From contig JACEFZ010028117.1 of the NCBI GenBank assembly GCA_014155875.1, positions 121,001 through 185,000 on the forward strand: 64,000 nt of DNA, read 5' to 3'. The notes beneath the pieces were generated by a model that ran no database searches, had not been told where the DNA came from, and worked only from the letters and a program-made list of their open reading frames with translations. This stretch comes from Cepaea nemoralis (lineage: Eukaryota; Mollusca; Gastropoda; Stylommatophora; Helicidae). Shown one piece after another: positions 11,801 through 20,137 of this stretch (its first letter is position 1; every line of letters begins with the position of its first letter). Both the position numbers and the translations under genes were made by a program.

Positions 11801-14800
11801 CGGTAGTTGTCTGGCTGGTGGTTGGGTATGGAGAATAGAAATACAAGTTTGTCTCCAGCACCACAAGTTGCTTCTCTGCCTGCGAAAAGTATCAAAAGAA
11901 GTCATGTTTACAATGCAGTGCAAATATGTTGTTTTACAAACATGTTCAATGTATTTTCCCCTTCTACTATAACTGCGCCGGCTTTCTGGCCTAGAGGTTA
12001 GCGACCTTTCTCCGTAATCTCATATACTCTCGTAAGTAACGTGACGATGGTGAGAATCAGCAGTGGTTCGAATCGCGTCGGTAACTTACAGGGTATGTGA
12101 GCCGGCCGCTCAGAAAGCAATGGCAAACTACTGAGCGTAATCTTGCCAAGAAATCAACAATCAGCTGAAAGATGCTGATGTTGACAGCAGTGTCCTGTAA
12201 AGGATATGCAAATATTTTAATTTAACTATAACTGCTAACTGAATTTTACTTCATAGATTACATGTTTCTGAAATGAATAAAGTTATTTGTGGTGCCAATC
12301 ATTTTTTTTCCGTACCAGTTTAAAATTATTTATCCATCCATTACAAAAGACAATTTCCCCACACCCAGATATATAGATGTAATAGTAACTATCTGAACTG
12401 TTTATACATGTTCAGTGATTGCCCCATTACATTATGTATAGTACTATCTGCACTTGTTTCATTGTCGCTGGGAATGCTGACAAATAACTACACAAAGTCT
12501 TCTGCTGACAGTCTATGCTATGTGGTGCTGGTGATCAAGTCTGTCCAGTCTTCTGTCTTGTGTAATGCCAATTATTTATCTGATACCAGTGTGCCCATAA
12601 TGTTAAGCTGTCCAGCATCATCTGTCCCTGCCTCTTCTGCCCTCCAACTTGCCTACTGTCATGAGGTTCTCCAGTCGCCTTCTCAAGATATGCCCAAAGA
12701 ATGTGGATCCTACTGAGCAAGTTACTCTCTGTGAGTTCACTGTTTTCAAGAGCAAGTTACTCTCTGTGAGTTCACTGTTTTCAAGATATCTTCACTACTT
12801 TTTCTATTCCTCCATGGCATTCTTAACATTCTCCTATAAACCCACATCTTTGCAGCTTAAACATAATTCCTTACTTGTCTGCTGATTGTCCATAGTTTGC
12901 TTCCATACATCAGGATTGGTTCAATATAGCTCTTACAAACTCATTTCCTCACCCTAATTAACAATAATGCTGCTTTAGCTTCAGCTATTCTTCTTCTGCG
13001 TTCATCTGGATTTTTTCTGAATGTGACTGCGTTGTGCCTGTTTACAGCAGAGCTGCGTTCTTGCGCTGTTAGGCCGACACATCCGACTTCTGCGGGCATT
13101 TGTTGACCGGGTTAACCTTCCCGGGGGTTTCTTAGGACGTTTGAATCTCACTGTTGTGGTGTTATCCCCCACCCTAGCTGGCCCATATAGAACAGCCAAA
13201 GACATCCTGGTCAACCCTCAAGGGAAGGCAGGGGCAGACCATGGGCATTCCCCGCCATCCAAGGAGGCTTCCATACTTGCAGAGCCATCACACAGCGCTC
13301 TGGTACTGGGCTCACCCAAGGAATCGTCACGTCCTGCACATTTCTGCTTAGCCTCACTTCCGTATATTGGGCCTTCCGTTCACCATAGGCTGTTCCTCCG
13401 GAAACCAGAAGAATGCAGTCTGCAGATGACATCCACACAGAGAGCTTTGATTAAGACTTTCCACATAATGGATTTGCTATCCAAGCAATATTCCATTTCG
13501 TGCCACTAGGACACTTTTTCCACCTTTTATGAAGCCCACACAGTGAGCTTTCGATTCAGACTTTTCACGTAATGGATTTGCTATCCAAGCAATATTCCAT
13601 TTCGTGTCACTAGGACACTTCTTCCACCTTTTACGAAGCCCACACAGTGAGCTTTTGATTCGGACTTTCCACGTAATGGATTTGCTATCCAAGCAATATT
13701 CCATTTCATGCCTCTGGGACGCTTTTGTAACCGACATACCTGTGGTATGAAGTGTGGCAGTCTAAATACTTCTTCATGCACCTTTAGATGTCAACCTGAA
13801 TGTAGTTAAAGTAAGCTGTAGTCAACTTGAGCTTGTTGATATCTCCATAGAGCTTGTCCTGAAATGAAGCAGGCGTGGGCCAAAATATCTTTCTCTGTTC
13901 TGCATATATTGGGCACTCCTGCAGCAAATGTTTAGCTGTCATTTTACCAGTTCCACAATTACATTCATCGGTACCTCCTATCTTTAGTTTATTGAACAAG
14001 TGGTGTTTCAGCCTGTTATGTCCTGTGCGGAGTCTGAAGATTGCTACTTGTTCTCTTCGGTCGAGTTTGTAATATGCATCATCCTTCTGGTGGCCTGGAT
14101 GCTCTGATTCCCATTTGGTTCTATAAGTGCTTTTTATAAACCTTTTTGCCTCATTATAGGTTATGTCTATGTCAGGCTGTGGTAATCATCCACCCTCTTT
14201 TGCTTGTCTGTCAGCCTCTTCATTTCCAGGTATACTGCAATGTGATCTTCAGCTATTCTATGTTTAACTTTCTGAACATGTCTACCATCTACTGTTAAAA
14301 TACCTAAATATTAAACACACTTTTAGACTGATTCCAAGATGCAAAATCAGTACTCGAGGCGCTCCTGTCTGGGAAATTGCCAGTACTAAGGACACCACTT
14401 TCTGAACTTAGCAGTCAGCATAAGGTCACCATACAGTGGATACCATCCCACTGTGGAGTACCCAGGAAATGACAGAGCTGATCAATTGGCTAAGGAAGGA
14501 TGTGCCCGTTACATACCACCAAAAGAAAAGAATGATCAAATCAGTCAGAAAGCCACCAAAACCTGCTCAAGATGACTACCACCTTATGGACAGACCAGAA
14601 CAAGGCCCTGCCTCTGCTGGGGATTGAACCTGGACCACTGTCTTGACAGGTTACCAACTATGCCACTGTGACGCAACCACATGTATACAAAATTCAAGAT
14701 TGGTGAAACTGCCATGTGCACATGTGGATTGGCGTCGCAGACAGCAGAGCACATACTCCAAGACTGCCCAAAATATAACATATCTAGGCAAACCTTCTGG

Positions 14801-17800
14801 CCTAGAGAGACAACAGTGGAAGATAAACTCTATGGACCACTGTGTGAACTGAAAAAGACAGTTCAATTCATACAAGAGACAGCACTGCAGTTATAGACAT
14901 ATTTCAAGCGAACGAAAGAAGAAGAAGAAGAAGACTGATTCCATTCACTGTGCTATATAGGGAGTCTCCGTGGCGAAGTGCTCAAGCCATCTGCCTCGGG
15001 CTCCAAGGTTGTAGGTTCAATTCCAGGCCGCATCCTTCGGTTCACGAGTGCATTTTTGTTACACTCCTCAGGGTCGTCGCTGGAGCTATAGTTTGTGCTT
15101 TGTGCGATGCTTTCCATGCTGTGGAAAGAGACTGAGCTATATGTGATAAATACCTGGTGCAATGAAGTCGATCCTGTCGAGTTTTAAGCGACTTTTTTTT
15201 TAAGCGAATGTGCTGTTATGTAATCTACAGCAGGAGACTGGAGCACTTATGGAAATATCCACGTGCAATCAAAATGTTCCTCAACAAAGCCACACCCACA
15301 ACAAGATATAAAGGGAATCCCACAGCAGATATTGACATTAGTGTGTGAAGTGTTAGGCCTTCACAAATTCTAGGCCTCACTTATGAAGTATGGTGACCAA
15401 TTTCCTTCCTTTCACAGAAAATTGTCCAGTATCCATTTTTATGAGACTGGGTTGTACTGGTCACACACAATAATCCTGCCTCTGCTGGGGATTGAACCTG
15501 GACCACTGTCTTGACAGGTTACCAACTATGCCACTGTGACTCTACAATAAGGTATAATTGGAGCATTTGGCATGGCATGCCACCCCCCAGGATTTCTGTC
15601 TTGGGGCTGTTTTTTGTTGAGCAAGTCCCACTGACATACTTCTCAATTGTACATTCTTCAAGAATTAATTGAAATAGTTTGCAATAGCAAAGAATAAAGA
15701 CAGGACAATTCTTTTTCTTCTTTTGTTTGCTGAAACCTGTCTAAATCTGCAATGTTGTCTCTTGTATGAATGTCACTGTTTTTTTTTTTTTAGTTCACTC
15801 AGTGGTCCACAGAGTTTATCTTCCTCTGTTGTTTCTCTAGGCCAGAAGATTAGCCTAGATTATTTTGGGCAGTCTTGGAGTATGTGCTCTGCTGTCTGCG
15901 GCGTCAAACTACATGTGCACATGGCTGATTCATCGATCTTGAATTTTGTATACATGTGGTTGCATAGTCTATTGTGTCCCATTCTGAGGCGCAGAATAAT
16001 GATGTGTTCGGACAGGAAACACTTAAAATTATACACTACTTAATTACAGTACAGCATGACAACTTATACCCATCATTCAAACTATAAGAATAGGCTGTCT
16101 GCAGTCAGCTTAATCACCTGAGTAATTGCTGATGGATAGGGTGTCAACACATGTGAGAAGACTGCTTCAACATCAACAGACGCTGTTTTCCCACCCTCCA
16201 AAGGAGATGGTAGAGCCACACGGAAAAACCTCTTGTCACTGAAAATATGAGATATCCAATAAAACATGATTAATTCTTTAAAAATACAAAATTATAAAAA
16301 CTAAAACAGTTAGACATTAACCAGAATTTCATTATGGCTGTAAAATTGAAACCTATACACATTATTTCTCCGTATATCTGTAATCAAAGCTATAACTTAT
16401 TAAATACATGAAATTATACACAAAAATGGAAAGAATTAGATACTACAGCAGTTTTATAATTCTGTAGGTTTAAAATCTACATAAATTAATAACATCATAT
16501 CTCTAAACTACTTTAGTGTCACTTCCTTTAAGTATGATGCATTAATTATGTGAAATTGTACATAAAAATACGTACACAGCAGACTTTTATAATTCTGTTA
16601 AAATTAAACCCTACACAAAAGACTACATTTCTCTTAACACCATCATCACACATAATCCATAAGTGGGTGAATGTGATTGGCACTGATAATTTCATCTGTA
16701 CTTAATATTTTAACTCACGCTTTCTGAATTTCATGGTACTAATTTTACTATACATTTTACTAATGTAGCATATATGAAAGAAATGCTTTACGTTATTTAA
16801 ATAATTAGACTATGTCTTAAATAAACCTGCAACATGTGAAACAAATCCTGTCACTTATAACTATCCCTAGGGCGAGGGATACAGTATGCATCAAACTGGC
16901 ACCAATTTCCATGTGTTACCAGGGCCTCATCAAGGAAGCAAAGAACAGGAACACCATAACCTACCAAACATGGCATAACTGGCAACTAAGATTTGATCAC
17001 TGAAAATGATTGCTTTCTCAAAAGGCTGCCATATGGTAGTTCCCGAAAACTGGCCTTCCTAGCCAATGAAAATTGGTTGTTGTTTTTTTTAGCGCTCGCT
17101 CGCTTTGAACTCAAGCGTAGCCCATACACACTATAGTAGTGATGGACTGAATTTTGCCTATTGATAGTGTGCCTCGTAATCAGGCGAACCCACTCCGACT
17201 TCAGAGGTACTTCTAATTACATCCCCAAGTCAAGGACGGCAGGTCAACATTTTAATCCAGCTGTCCACTGCAGGGGTTGAACAGCTTACCTCGGCATCAG
17301 CACACCAGATGTTTAAGAACACACGTTTTTATCCATTTGGCCAGGCGGACCTGCATGAAAATTAGTGGGGTATACAATCTTTCACAAGCTTTCTAGATGA
17401 CAAATGGTGTTGGGATGAGATAGGTGATTTCTCCTCAGCTCTCAGAGATTCAGTCTCCACTGAGATTTAAAATGCCAAGGATCACACATTTTTCATACTT
17501 CAAGATTGAAAGACAGTCATAGGAATTCTCTAAGATGATGGTAACATTCAGTATGCAAGCTTTGCATTCACATACGATGACCTCAAGTGCGTGACAGAAA
17601 TGAAGTGTTGCTTACCTAGTAGGATGGAAACAGTCATCACTACTTCTCACATTCTTCATGTAATATATGAGTGAACACCTGGAATCACAGCTTTGATTCA
17701 TCAACAACAATTAACACACAATTCATACACATTACTATCATACCTATGTCCAGAGACGCTTGTTTCTAAAACTGCAAGCTTGTCACTTTTATGTTCTTTG

Positions 17801-20137
17801 ATCTAAAAATAGACAATTAACATTAATAGATTACTTGAGTATTCCCTGTAAATGCACTGGAGGGGATGGGGGACAAGGAACATTTCTTCCCTTCTAATTG
17901 TAGATAACACATTTATTGATATGGTCAGTAAATATCTAGTAAAACACAACTCAAATACAAATTACTCAAGAAGAAGAGTTGATAAGACGTCTGCATGAAT
18001 TCTCAGAAGGATATCATGAAATGTGAGTTGAGTCAAGAACTGACATCACAGCACTCATGACATTCCCAAATGTGCTCCGTCATCTTCAGTAATTAGAGAA
18101 GTGGCCTATTGGTACCAGGTGCAGCCTGATTATGTCCTTTTGGCCTTTCCTCCGAGTACTGATTGTCAGCTAGATCCTCTGCCCACTCCCTTTGCATGAT
18201 TCTCTCCAGGCCATGATAATTTACCATTTGTTCAACACTATACATATGATCCCACAGGACCCCGACTACATCCTTATCGTGCACCAATACCCCACTACTC
18301 AGGAGTGCTAATCCAGTCACTCCGTTCGCAGCTCATGTTCCAACACCTCCAGCATGTCCTAGGGAAACTAGCCAATGGATGCTCCCTATCTTTGATTGTT
18401 TTTTTTTATTGAAGTACACCACGCTGCACAAAACATGCCTGTCATCTCCCTGTATATGATATATTTAATATACAACAAAAAGACTTCCCTTTATGAGCTG
18501 TTATAAAGTGTTTAAGGCATTTTTCGGCCCTAAATGCTGACACCCCAAGTGGCTAATAATAAACTATGTTAGTTACATATCCTTTACAGGATGTCGCAGT
18601 TAACCCCAGCATGTTTGGCTGTTTGTCATCTCTTGGCAAGTGTACGTTCAGTAGTGTGCCATTTCTTTTTGAACAACCGGCACCCACACCAATTCCTTTA
18701 AAAAATCAACACAAGGTGATCTGCTGCCAAATCACCGCACAGCTGTGTTTCAAGAGCAGTATGTGGGATAATGAACTGCGTCCGTAACTCCTTCACCGTG
18801 AAGCCGACAAATACGCCATGAGGTCATAAAATAACCAACAATAACTAAGCAACCAACATGGCAGTCTTCAGATATATCTAACTGAACATTAGGGAAGAAA
18901 GACATTGCCGGGACGGTTAACCCGGTCAACAAATGCCCGCAAAGTCGGATGTGTCGGCCTAATGGAGCAAGAACACAGCTCTGCTGTAAACAGACGCAAT
19001 GCAATCATGTCCGAAAAACTCTCCAGATGAACGCAGAAGAAGAGGAAGAAGGCATTGAAACAGTGCATCAGAAATAGCAAGACACATAAAGGACCCTTCT
19101 ACATGCCTTCACATGTGTTTGGAATATGGTGCCCGCTCCATATTTGTATAGACCAATCAGCACTCAGTGGGTGATGTGGTCTATATCATGCGGCTGCTTG
19201 TGCTTCCCCGGACACAGTCTGGGTATTAATTTGTATGCTGGGTGGACCACAGATGTTGGCAAGCATATAATTTCCTGAACACCAATAATTTTTCTTTAAA
19301 AGTCGAGAGGATCAACTTCATTGCACCGGACTTTATACCATATGGCTCGGTCTCTTTCCACGGGGTGGCCTGCCAAAAGCGTCGCACAAAGCACAAACTC
19401 CAAAGCTCCAGCGATGACCCCTAGGAGTCTCCAAGAAAAATGCACTCGTGAACCAAAACACATAGCCTGGAATCAAACCCACAAACTTCAGAGTGCAAGG
19501 CAGAGCAGACGGCTTGACCACTTCACCACGGAGACTCCCACCAATAATTTAATATTTGTGAATGAGTCAAACACAATCATTGTGTGAACACGGCAGATTA
19601 AATAAAGTTTATAAAGCGAATATTATGTGTTGTGGTGTTTTCAGGTAAGACCCTAGCCCGGCTGATAATGTGCTTATACTTATGCTTATATATATAGGAG
19701 GATAGGCATAGGCTTAACTGAATCTTTCAGTCAGGCTTACAAAAGTCTTACCCTACAACACTGCTACACCATACTTTATACTTACAAAATCAGAATCACT
19801 GAAACTGAATCAGTTGCATAATTTTACAACCTTTCAATAATTATCTATTAATTTATTTGGAACGTTGACAGCCTCTAATATACTTACAGAAGCAGTGATA
19901 AAAGAAAGATTGTCCTTCAACGACGGATCCACAGCAAAAAGGAAATGTCGAACAGGCCGACGACCCCTTATTTGTCAACGTTATAGAAGACACGGTCTTC
20001 AACAAATGGCTGGAGATGTCCAGTTTCCTCTCCACTTTTGAAACGACGATGTTGCCGTCTATTGTGTCCTGATTCACTTTGCAGAAGGCAGACACGAAGA
20101 TATGCATCAACAGTAAAGTTAAGATTCGTGTCTTCAT
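1075..20137 (-). CDS. RPN1: Ribophorin I (oligosaccharyltransferase subunit 1), multi-exon, 3' end off window
   Basis: Ribophorin I is a type I ER membrane subunit of the oligosaccharyltransferase that moves the lipid-linked glycan onto Asn of nascent proteins. Ten exons (listed separately) join in phase into about 541 codons. The visible layout follows animal RPN1: signal peptide (residues 1-19), luminal region with motifs such as [38 protein letters not shown] and [12 protein letters not shown], the [11 protein letters not shown] block, one transmembrane helix near residues 432-453, and a cytosolic coiled-coil-like tail. An N-I-S sequon near residue 293 matches the glycosylated position known in mammals. 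Human RPN1 has 607 residues, so about 65 C-terminal codons are missing and must lie left of base 1. Introns run from 0.7 to 4.2 kb and are full of repeats. Exon 1 has a one-base frameshift. Identity is certain; the frameshift is probably an assembly error. Confidence 0.96.
1346..1488. repeat. 39-bp tandem repeat, about 3.5 copies (RPN1 intron 9)
   Basis: The unit contains ATTAATCATAAATATAGG followed by TTTGTGAACAT and is repeated directly downstream of exon 10's acceptor on the plus strand map. It is intronic. Confidence 0.85.
1870..2110 (-). repeat. Interspersed repeat R4, degraded copy
   Basis: It shares the landmarks of the R4 family: ACTCACATCACAGC, GTGCTCTATCATCTTCAAC, CAGCGAGGAGT and CCAGATCCTCTGG. 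Other copies lie at 9945, 18010, 21850, 28150, 58730 and 59965. The class of R4 is not known to me. Confidence 0.6.
2180..2388 (+). mobile_element. tRNA-headed SINE, family B
   Basis: A box-A-like TGTGGCTAAGAGC (2187-2199) and a box-B-like GGTTCGAAACA (2232-2242) form a tRNA-like head. They are followed by the family-B body GTTCAGAAAGCAATGGCAAA and the tail GGACATGCAACTTAAATAAT. Confidence 0.75.
2700..2995 (+). mobile_element. Possible tRNA-derived SINE with internal C20/(TC)n tract
   Basis: GTGGCTAGTCCACTTACC and GGATTCAAATC resemble Pol III A and B boxes. A C20 run and a TC tract follow at 2834-2875. The distal part (CAGATGCCTAGTCTTTCCAG) resembles the segment at 62650-62690, which suggests a repeat family. 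Confidence 0.45.
3540..3659 (-). CDS. RPN1: RPN1 exon 9 (transmembrane helix)
   Basis: A 120-nt, phase 0/0 exon with a TTCACAG acceptor and a GTAAGA donor. It encodes LHYTF, the [19 protein letters not shown] transmembrane helix, and then VRLDFSITK on the cytosolic side. This is the single membrane anchor of the protein. Confidence 0.96.
3765..4428. repeat. 34-bp minisatellite, about 19 copies (RPN1 intron 8)
   Basis: The unit reads TCTAGTTATCCTGT, then (AA/GG/GA)GTTATAGTCAAGGCATGT. Most copies differ only at the two bases before GTTATAG and at CAT/CAA, which indicates recent local amplification. It lies wholly inside intron 8. Confidence 0.95.
4470..4715 (-). pseudogene. Non-LTR RT fragment (RPN1 intron 8)
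   Basis: On the minus strand it reads [20 protein letters not shown] followed by TWR, the LYGSETW motif of the LINE thumb region, and then decayed sequence. It is an old fragment. Confidence 0.65.
4853..4991 (-). CDS. RPN1: RPN1 exon 8
   Basis: A 139-nt exon with an ATTCAG acceptor and a GTATGT donor, phase 2 in and 0 out. It encodes the [17 protein letters not shown] block and [11 protein letters not shown], the membrane-proximal end of the luminal domain. Confidence 0.96.
5425..5605 (+). mobile_element. SINE family B, partial
   Basis: A degraded head is followed by the family-B body (CATTCAGAAAGTAATGGCAA, CTTGCCAAGAAATCACAAAC) and the tail GTAAAGGATATGCAACTA. It lies in RPN1 intron 7, just upstream on the map of exon 7. 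Confidence 0.75.
5682..5781 (-). CDS. RPN1: RPN1 exon 7
   Basis: A 100-nt exon with an ATATCCAG acceptor and a GTAAGC donor, phase 1 in and 2 out. It encodes [17 protein letters not shown] through the conserved KIILPEGS near the end of the luminal domain. Confidence 0.95.
6027..6532 (+). mobile_element. hAT-type non-autonomous DNA transposon, with nested LINE fragment
   Basis: The left end is CAGTGGTTCTCAACC and the right end is TGAGAACCGCTA, imperfect inverted repeats of the hAT/Charlie type. The 8-bp flanks GGCTAGGG and GGCTAGGC (7 of 8 match) act as target duplication. Internal sequence at about 6310-6470 is the reverse complement of the copy at 39906-40313. A LINE-tail fragment occupies about 6136-6305. 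Confidence 0.82.
6136..6305 (-). pseudogene. LINE C-terminal fragment nested in hAT element
   Basis: The minus strand reads [20 protein letters not shown], resembling the RKRWxDxVxxDL ending of LINE polyproteins. It interrupts the hAT sequence and so arrived later. It is short and decayed. Confidence 0.5.
7421..7558 (+). mobile_element. SINE-A copy 1 (RPN1 intron 6)
   Basis: A ~138-bp element running from CCCCGGGAAGGTTAACCCGG to CCGGATGAACGAAGAAGAAG. The 12-bp flanks AGAAGCATGAAT at 7409-7420 and 7559-7570 are identical, a clean target duplication. No tRNA-like B box is visible. Confidence 0.92.
7952..8067. repeat. 58-bp direct duplication
   Basis: Two nearly identical 58-bp units (from CAATGGCATGCATGAGTTGA to AGCCAAGAGATGGTCA) lie head to tail in RPN1 intron 6. 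Confidence 0.9.
8570..8762 (-). CDS. RPN1: RPN1 exon 6 (conserved N-glycosylation sequon)
   Basis: A 193-nt exon with a TTGGCAG acceptor and a GTGAGT donor, phase 0 in and 1 out. It encodes [20 protein letters not shown], then [20 protein letters not shown] and [11 protein letters not shown]. The N-I-S sequon corresponds to the glycosylated Asn of mammalian RPN1. This is among the best conserved exons of the gene. Confidence 0.97.
8935..9533. repeat. 59-bp minisatellite, about 10 copies (RPN1 intron 5)
   Basis: The unit contains ACACAGACCTGATTCAAGTG, GATAAAACTATCTTTCTAC and AGGTGTTTCAGGTGC. The copies are over 90% alike by eye, so amplification is recent. It starts 170 bp downstream of exon 6's acceptor on the map. 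Confidence 0.95.
9945..10295 (+). repeat. Interspersed repeat R4 (RPN1 intron 5)
   Basis: It contains GATGGGGTATTGGTGCA, GCAGATGTGGTCGCAGCC, GTGACCAGAGGATCTG and the end CACATATGGGAATGTCCTGA, then CTTGACTCAACTC. A 23-bp part (AGCCAGACAGATATATAATC) is duplicated. It is shared with six other places in the window. The class is unknown. Confidence 0.75.
10384..10520 (+). mobile_element. SINE-A copy 2, inserted at RPN1 exon 5 donor
   Basis: Family landmarks AAGGTTAACCCGG, GCAGAAGTCAGATGTGTC and ACAGCTCTGCTGTAAACAGG are present. The 11-bp duplication GAACTATGAGA lies at 10373-10383 and 10521-10531. The exon 5 donor hexamer is at 10533-10538, so the insertion is a few bases into the intron. Confidence 0.92.
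10539..10745 (-). CDS. RPN1: RPN1 exon 5
   Basis: A 207-nt, phase 0/0 exon with a TTGTCCAG acceptor and a GTATTT donor. It encodes the highly conserved luminal block with [27 protein letters not shown] and [18 protein letters not shown] has inserted just beyond the donor hexamer (see 10384-10520), leaving the splice site itself intact. Confidence 0.97.
10915..11470. repeat. 51-bp minisatellite (RPN1 intron 4)
   Basis: About eight fairly uniform copies of a unit with TATAGCCTAGAATTCAACTA, TACTTAATGCTAGAG and TTCTATACTATAGCC run from 11029 to 11440, with decayed copies at both edges. Confidence 0.92.
11691..11879 (-). CDS. RPN1: RPN1 exon 4
   Basis: A 189-nt, phase 0/0 exon with a CGCAG acceptor and a GTATTA donor. 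It encodes [20 protein letters not shown] through NVESYT to [13 protein letters not shown]. The YFYSPYPT and NVESYTK motifs are diagnostic for ribophorin I. A large repeat-filled intron of 4.2 kb precedes it. Confidence 0.96.
11977..12224 (+). mobile_element. SINE family B with intact tRNA-like head (RPN1 intron 3)
   Basis: The head GCCGGCTTTCTGGCCTAGAG and the B box GGTTCGAATCG (12065-12075) are clear. The shared family-B body (CTCAGAAAGCAATGGCAAAC) follows, then the GTAAAGGATATGCAAAT tail. The 11-bp duplication ACTATAACTGC lies at 11966-11976 and 12225-12235. Confidence 0.92.
12490..12960 (-). pseudogene. Non-LTR RT C-terminal fragment with internal 35-bp duplication
   Basis: The minus strand carries pieces such as [18 protein letters not shown] sequence in shifting frames, and a [17 protein letters not shown] thumb piece. 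A 35-bp segment (AGCAAGTTACTCTCTGTGAG and on) is tandemly doubled at 12717-12786. It is a decayed LINE. Confidence 0.55.
12990..13127 (-). mobile_element. SINE-A copy 3 (antisense)
   Basis: This is the reverse complement of SINE-A, ending at CCTTCCCGGGGG with (TTC)n at the low-coordinate end. The target duplication is not clear. Confidence 0.88.
13128..13440. other. GC-richer intronic stretch of unknown origin
   Basis: It contains no recognisable domain. Short open frames exist on both strands, but none resembles a family I know. It directly adjoins the 104-bp repeat and the antisense LINE, so it may be LINE 3' UTR or an old gene fragment. Confidence 0.3.
13441..13735. repeat. 104-bp tandem repeat, about 3 copies
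   Basis: Units contain GATTTGCTATCCAAGCAATA (at 13471, 13575 and 13679), CACTAGGACACTT and AAGCCCACACAGTGAGCTTT. They sit just beyond the stop of the antisense RNase H LINE, so they may be its 3' UTR. Confidence 0.88.
13784..14324 (-). pseudogene. RNase H-bearing non-LTR retrotransposon, 3' coding end (type N2)
   Basis: The minus strand reads through [20 protein letters not shown], then [19 protein letters not shown] and a C-x-C...H-x4-C knuckle ([11 protein letters not shown]). A decayed RNase H tail ([10 protein letters not shown]) lies upstream. This is the end of ORF2 in I-like LINEs that carry RNase H. A second LINE copy (14337-14931) cuts into it. Confidence 0.85.
14337..14931 (+). mobile_element. 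RNase H LINE (type N1), 5'-truncated insertion
   Basis: It matches the better copy at 59077-59734: [17 protein letters not shown] start, HCGVPRK in place of [27 protein letters not shown] and the [12 protein letters not shown] end. It has a short internal deletion and a 68-nt replaced segment (14605-14672). The 12-bp duplication AGACTGATTCCA lies at 14325-14336 and 14932-14943. The tail is (GAA)n. Confidence 0.93.
14961..15207 (+). mobile_element. tRNA-derived SINE, family C
   Basis: It starts GGAGTCTCCGTGGCGAAGTG (A box) and has the B box GGTTCAATTCC at 15014-15024. The body CAGGGTCGTCGCTGGAGC and the tail TTTTAAGCGACTTTTTTTTT complete a ~247-bp element. Confidence 0.9.
15475..15540 (-). 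mobile_element. tRNA-like SINE head, 66 bp, identical to 14607-14672
   Basis: On the minus strand it reads GTCACAGTGGCATAGTTGGT and further on GGTTCAATCCCC, good A- and B-box matches. The same 66 bases occur inside the LINE at 14607-14672 with no difference. Confidence 0.7.
15795..16010 (-). pseudogene. RNase H LINE (type N1) 3' fragment, antisense
   Basis: Reading the minus strand gives the decayed MYTKFKI...[15 protein letters not shown] end seen in the N1 copies, followed by T-rich sequence at the low end. It is an old copy inside RPN1 intron 3. Confidence 0.75.
16118..16238 (-). CDS. RPN1: RPN1 exon 3
   Basis: The 121-nt exon has a TTTTCAG acceptor and a GTGATT donor. It encodes [17 protein letters not shown] through [15 protein letters not shown], the luminal segment that in mammals reads RFFTVKLP to THVLHPYPTQITQ. 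It starts with the last base of a Ser codon and ends in phase 0. Confidence 0.94.
16270..17140. other. AT-rich intron sequence without features
   Basis: This part of RPN1 intron 2 shows AT-rich sequence and short decayed repeat similarities (TGAAATTATACA/TGAAATTGTACA). I see no gene, RNA or bounded element. Confidence 0.5.
17140..17355 (-). mobile_element. tRNA-derived SINE, family D
   Basis: The minus strand has GGCCAAATGGATAAAAACG (A box region), GTTCAACCCC (B box), then ATTAAAATGTTGACCTGCCG and TCTGAAGTCGGAGTGGGTTC. Copies D2 (40335) and D3 (43240) share this order. Confidence 0.72.
17744..17802 (-). CDS. RPN1: RPN1 exon 2
   Basis: This short exon of 59 nt sits between a TATTTTTAG acceptor and a GTATGA donor. 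It reads [19 protein letters not shown] plus two bases of a Ser codon. It aligns with the charged linker before the conserved RFF motif in animal ribophorin I. Phase 0 in and phase 2 out agree with exons 1 and 3. It has little conservation of its own and is supported mainly by splice sites, phase and position. Confidence 0.85.
18010..18345 (-). repeat. Interspersed repeat R4
   Basis: A near full-length antisense copy. The minus strand starts near GAGTAGTGGGGTATTGGTGC and ends with GGGAATGTCATGAGTGCTGT, then TTCTTGACTCAACTCAC. It lies in RPN1 intron 1. Confidence 0.78.
18571..18800 (-). mobile_element. SINE family B, antisense
   Basis: It shows the reversed family-B tail (CATATCCTTTACAGGATGTC) and body (CATCTCTTGGCAAGTGTACG, then GTGTGCCATTTC) and a decayed head. 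It lies in RPN1 intron 1. Confidence 0.75.
18908..19044 (+). mobile_element. SINE-A copy 4 (RPN1 intron 1)
   Basis: It runs from CCGGGACGGTTAACCCGG to AACGCAGAAGAAGAG. The flanks GAAGAAAGACATTG (18894-18907) and GAAGAAGGCATTG (19045-19057) form a slightly decayed target duplication. Confidence 0.88.
19292..19539 (-). mobile_element. tRNA-derived SINE, family C, antisense
   Basis: Reversed family-C sequence with CACCACGGAGACTCC at the high end and TTTAAAAGTCGAGAGG at the low end. The 11-bp duplication ACCAATAATTT lies at 19281-19291 and 19540-19550. Confidence 0.92.
19888..20137 (-). CDS. RPN1: RPN1 exon 1 (signal peptide, N-terminus; frameshifted)
   Basis: The start is the ATG at 20137, with A at -3. 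It opens a clear signal peptide ([19 protein letters not shown]) followed by the conserved [11 protein letters not shown] block. The frame is correct up to TLTNKG, but the downstream family match ([10 protein letters not shown], then SFITAS) lies in another frame. Removing one base from the C4 run at 19964-19967 (G4 on the coding strand) restores one frame through to the GTAAGT donor at 19882-19887, leaving the exon in phase 0. The exon is 250 nt as assembled and 249 nt if corrected. Confidence 0.93.

Noticed and set aside
13141..13509. Plus-strand open frame of 122 codons as a gene
   Set aside because: No recognisable domain, it runs into the 104-bp repeat, and it lies antisense-free within an RPN1 intron.
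14961..15040. Possible genuine tRNA genes at A/B-box matches (14961, 24411, 43731, 11977, 2187)
   Set aside because: None folds into a full cloverleaf with a paired acceptor stem, and each continues into a shared SINE body with target duplications.
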